From NCBI GenBank assembly GCA_012845835.1, contig JABAKD010000012.1, positions 3,027,570 to 3,091,569 of the forward strand: a stretch of DNA of 64,000 nt, read 5' to 3'. The translations under genes were made by a program, and so were the position numbers. Every line of letters begins with the position of its first letter. Position 1 is the first letter of the stretch. Below, piece by piece: positions 57,401 to 63,177 of the stretch. This DNA comes from Undaria pinnatifida. Lineage: Eukaryota > Sar > Phaeophyceae > Laminariales > Alariaceae. The notes under the pieces were generated by a model. That model was not told the DNA's origin. It made no database searches and saw nothing but the letters and a program-made list of their open reading frames with translations.

Positions 57401-60400
57401 GGACCGTTACGACTGTAGTCAAAGGGATAACATTTTTCTTTACCCCTTAATCGTTTAGCACCGCAATTCCGACATGGGAACAAAACACTTGGAGTTAGAA
57501 TATAATAACTCTAGGAGTTGGAAGTGGGTTAACGCCTTTACAACTGGAAACCCATTTTTTATTTACTTGGAAATAGTATAGGGAAAGGTTTTGGGGTCCT
57601 AAAGGGGCTACGAGCTAACTGCAGTCACTTTTGTCGGGGAATTCTACTTCAAAATAAAGTGGGAATAGTTTTTGGCGTACAAGAAAGGAGTCTTAAGTGG
57701 GTTGCGGGGGGGTGGGGGGGGGTGGGGGGAGACAAGCGAGGGAGAGCCCCAATCAGAAACCAGCACGGTTGCCTCCACACCAAAAACCCAAAACACGCCT
57801 CACCTCAACCTGCACGACGTGCTTGGAGATGTTCAGCTCCACGTACGCCTTCACGCCCTGGAAACCCTCTCGTGGGTCGGTACGGGACCGAGGGTTCTCC
57901 CACATGACGGCGTTCACCTGTGGTCCCGGGTTGTGGCGGAGGGGAAACAAAAATTGAAGCAGTGGTCATCTTGGAGTGTTAATGGTGATGTTACTAGTGA
58001 GCAAACCCACAAAACAAGTTCCGATAGACCAGGTACCAGGTACTGCACCACTATAGTACCAGGTATTCCTAAAATCGCACAAAATCACAATTATCCAATT
58101 TTTACATTTTCACAAGGTCGGAATTTCTCGTGTTTTGACAAATATATAAAAATTCATGAATTCATCGCTGCACAAAACAAAAAAATCGCAGCAATACCAT
58201 AAACTCTCAATCTACAAACCCATTTTTCGTGCGAGACGTTTTACCACGTGCAATATAACAGTCAATGCGAGTGCCAACAAGCACCTGCTGCTGCGAAAAA
58301 TACAAACGTCAAAATCCATGCACACCAAAAATACCAATACGAGGGCATTTCAAGGGCCAGGACAGCAGTCCGCGGGTCGGGTCGGGTCGGGTCGGGTCGG
58401 GTCGGGTCGGGTCGGGTCGGGTCGGGTCGGGAGGGACATGCCAAGGTAGGGGTACACATGACAACTGAAAAACTTCCTGATCCAACCCGTGAGAAGTTCG
58501 AACACCTCCTGATTCGGCGAGGTTTTGAACACGTCTTTCCCTGATCAGAACGACAGATTACGACCCTTCAAAAGCCCTGAAAAATACCATACCACAGGTA
58601 TCTGAAAAAGAAAATAACTAGAGCTGTGAGGTGGCACGACTTGAGTAATCAACGAGTCATTAGTCGGACTAATAGCTACTAATGGTCGTTTCCCGGAGGT
58701 GCCGACTATCCAACTTATTGGATTTCCATAGTTACTTGCGGGAAGGATTGTGTAACACGGAATACTGATGCATTTCGTCCACACCTGTCAGATTCTGTCC
58801 CCCCCCCCCCAAAAAAAAAAACGGGTTTCATAGTTTCCGCGCACAGATTGACTAACATCACCCTGTTGACCCTGGCACAAGCTACACCGTAGTTCCAACG
58901 GGAGTCGCCGAGCTTAATCCTTGATGATGGCACACACCCAGCAATACGCGCGATCGGAGTATCACACACAGCTTGCAAAACATGAGTTTCGACCAAATCT
59001 TCGATCTCACAGCTGGAGTTTGGAGAGGGGCCTCCTCGACCGGGAAGAGTTAACCGGCTCGCTTCGCTCGCCTGAATTAAGTCGGCAAGTCGGCCGGCCG
59101 TAAGCTGGCTTCACCAGCCGACTTGCCGACGAAAGTTGGCTAGTTGGCTAACGGCACCTACCGATTAGTTACTACACGTGAAATCCCGCCGACTCAGCTC
59201 TAAAAATACCCTACCCGACACCAGTATTCGCGCCCGAAAAACAGCAACATCACATGATGTTGTAAAACAAACGATATTGCCATCGACTTCTACCGTCCGT
59301 ATCAGATCATACCAGGTAAGTACTGCTGCAGTATTACACGCACCAGTATTAATTTCCGCGCCCGCCAAAAAACAATTTTCGGCGCAAGATTTTTGTTCGT
59401 TGCGCCATGTGCAAATTCCGTACGACAAAAAAATGACGTCCCCAACCGACAGCAGTTTTCGTGCAAAGCATTGTTTTGATTTCGCCGAGTACAAATTCCG
59501 TGCGAAAAAAAATAACGTATAATACCAGAGGTACAGAATGATGAATGCTAGAGCTGTGAGTCGGCACGATTTTACGACTAGCAACTACTTGGTAGATGCC
59601 TTTAGCCAACCAACTGACTGTAGTCGGCAAGTCGGCTGATAGAGCCCACTGATGGCCAGCCGACTTGCCGAGTCAAGTCAGGCGAGGGAAGCGCGCTAAA
59701 TCAGATTCCCCTTGCCTAAGGGGGGGGCGCCTAAAAAGGACAAAAATAATCCCGCATCAAACAGAGTCCTTCCGGCAAGAACGGAAACTCAACAAGTCGG
59801 ATAGCCGGCACCTGCGGGAAATAACCAACTAACTGTTAGTCCGGCTAATAACTAGTTGGTGACTCAAGTCCTGCCGACTCACAGCTCTAATGAACGCAGA
59901 GTCAGCCAAAATAATATACCCAGGCACCTGGTGTGCATTATTGCGGAGGACCAACAGCTGTAATCGGGACCCATGCTAAACACAAAAAAAACTACCAGTG
60001 GTACGCATTTTCCACCAATTTCCCTAGCCATAGTTGGTCCTGATTACTACTTCGAAGTATTATATAGCACGTTCCTCCGTATTACTTATTCCATGCTTAG
60101 TGACGAGAAAAACAATGACCACGTACGAGGACGGAACAAGTGCGGAGGACAGCGCCGGCCCCAATCGCACAACAAGAAGGGAAAAAAAAGATTACCCCGT
60201 CTCGCTAACGGTAAAAGTCGAACACCAGTTGTGGTTCCGCGGGGATAACTTTCGAGGGCGGGGGTCCAGAAATAAAACAAGAAATACAAAACGTACGAGT
60301 AAGGGTCCCACCCATTAGGGCGGTCCGAGTAGCGCGGGTATCCCCATACAAGGCGGTCAAAATCGCTTGGCGCGACCGGGTAACTGCACCAAAGTGCTCA

Positions 60401-63139
60401 TGACCTGGGGTGAATAAGGCGGCTTCCCTCTACAAGGCGGTCACATTGCTCTCGCAAACCACCGCCTTCCTGAGAGACGCCTACCGCCGTCGCGTCTCTT
60501 AGCGTGACAACTCACGAGAGCGGGATCAACTTTTCATGAAAATCCCGCGCAACAACCTGTTGATAAAAAATACCGCGTGAGCAGCTTGCGAGGAAAATTC
60601 CGTGGGAGCAGTTTGCGAGGAAAATTCCGTGGGAGCAGTTTGCGAGGAAAATCCCGTGGGAGCAGTTTGCGAGGAAAATCCCGTGGGAGCAGTTTGCGAG
60701 GAAAATCCCGTGGGAGCAGTTTGCGAGGAAAATCCCGTGGGAGCAGCTTCGCAGAAAAATCCCACGGGATGAACTCTCGAGTACACAGTCCCGTCCTTGG
60801 GCACAGCTTTCGAAGAAAACTCCCGCGGGGGGGGGGGGGGGGGGGGGGGGGAAGCCTTCGAGCAAAATCCCGCAGGGGGAAAAAAAAACTTGAGAAAAAA
60901 AAAAAATCCAGCTGGAACAACTTTCGAGAAAAAATCTCGTGGGATCAACGTTTCGAAGTAAAATTTCCCACGTGGACAAGTGTCGATAAAACTTCCGTGG
61001 GGTCAAATCAACTTTCGAGGAAACTTCCGTGAAATTTACCGTCCAGGGAAATCCCCTGGTAACGTCAATCCAAGACCAGTTCTGTGTGAATCACTGTCGA
61101 GGAAAAGGCAAAAAAAAAAGGGGGGGGGGGGGGGGGGGGGGGGGAAGGCAAGAAAACGAAGAAAAAACTGAGCGCGCCACAAACATCCTACCGTACTCCG
61201 TGTATACCAGGTAATAGTTATTTATTTACCTGCAGAGCGAAAAATAGTCACCACGAAGCCGGCTCCGAGTAGTTAAAAGTTTTGCCCACCACCCATCACG
61301 AGATAAAACGGTTGTCTGTTAACGCGTTAGAATACTACATCTGGGAAAAAAAACACACACACAAAACAAACACAACATTACATGTGCAAGCATTGGGGCG
61401 GTGTACCCCGCCGTCGAGGGCCTATGGGCCATGATATACCAGCGCATTACATATAATCGTACCAAGTACAAGATAGCCACCCTCAGTGCGTTTACTACTC
61501 GTCGACCACTGATGTCATCCTTCTTTCACAATGATACCCGTGAGGCTATGATGTTATGAGTGATAAAACTGCATACATACATCCGTCACCGCCTGCATCA
61601 CAGATGCGGGTGAGAGTGGTGGTCAGCATTTCGACGACCAACTAACACGCTATTGCGCCTTCCCACAGGAAAGCTTCCAAAGGTTTGCTTGTTACGCGTT
61701 CGCAAGTCCACGCGCCGTTCGCAGAATTCTTACCGCTCGCGGAACGCTAAAAAATCGCCGCTGGGGTGGGGATTTGCCTCCATATATTCCGGCGTACTGG
61801 CGCTATTGCACCCACCTACAGGAAAGCTTTCCAAAGTTTTGTTTGTTACGCGTTCGCAAGTCCACGCGCCGTTCGTAGAATTCTTACCGCTCGCGGAATG
61901 CTAAAAAATCGGCGCTGGGGTGGGGAACGCCTCCACATATACTGGAATACTTTCAAGCGTTTTTACTGCGGAACGGGGTCACAATATTGTTCCATCCCCT
62001 GCAGTAACGTCTTATACGATTTGTGGTTGCCGCGCGCGGGCGGCGCCGTTCGTACGTTTGGCCAAATTTCGAACGGGAGCCATTCGCCGTTCGCTTCGCC
62101 GTTCGCACCTTCTTAGCCGTACATACACCCCTCTATTCTCAAGCACATGCTCTACCAGGTATATGGGGAACGCCGTTACCACGTCTAATTTGCTATTGGT
62201 GAAACTTCGATCTCGGTATGTACTATCCGAAGATCAAATTAGATGTGGTAACGGCGGGACCCAATACCCCACTTCCCATTACCGTGTTTGAGCCACTCGC
62301 ACTATAAATAGTGACTCACTACCCCACTGACGAAAGCACTCTATTATACAGGCGATACGCCTTGGCGCAGCGTAGCTAACAGCAGTTCCATCGCGCATTC
62401 ATATCGCAAAGTCAAAACAGCACGAAATGCAAAGAGGCCAAAGGAACAGGGGGGGGGGGGAGGGGCACTCGCGCGAGTGACCCCGGGCCACCGCCAAAAA
62501 AAAAAAAAAAAAAAAATCCGAAAGTGTAACGGCAGCTTGCTTGGGCTGCCGGGGTAGTAACGAGGACCGCCGATAGGGGCAGCTCACGCTATCGCTAGCG
62601 TGGGAACAGAAGCACACGCCAGCTATGATAGCGCTGAATTGCGAAGGCAATCGAGTTAAATCGACACACGACGTGTACGAAAATAAGTGCAAGTGTAGTG
62701 AGCTTAATTTCAAGCTTTATTTTAAGCTTTATTTTTTCCCAGAATCCGCCGGTGCATGGAAGAAGAGAAAAAAAAAAAAAAAAATCCGAAAGTGACCCAC
62801 GTACACCCTAGCTTTGGTCCCTGGTGGGTATATACATTGCACCCTGATACACAACCCTAGTAGACACACTTCCGGAAAAACTTTCGAAAAAAAACGTTTT
62901 CTACTGCAACGTCGTACCATACGCTCGAAGCATGCTCTCCTGCTTCTTACTGTTTCTGAAATTCAAGCGCGCCTGGTAGACTGTGCGTACTTACGACTAT
63001 GATGCTACGCGAGAAAAAACATGCTAAACATCACGAGTTGAACATACCAAAATACTTCATGTGCATACACTTGGTACTCGCGTTGACACATGCGGGTAGC
63101 ATGTTTCAGGAAGAATAATTTGTGCTCGGCATTTTGCGC

Positions 63140-63177
<38 letters not shown>

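Noticed and set aside
57059-57418. Repeat protein with 32-residue units
   Set aside because: The DNA unit is 32 bp, so the protein period is a by-product of three frames; two plus frames overlap with equal quality.
60576-60752. CRISPR array
   Set aside because: The 27-bp units are contiguous without unique spacers and the genome is eukaryotic.
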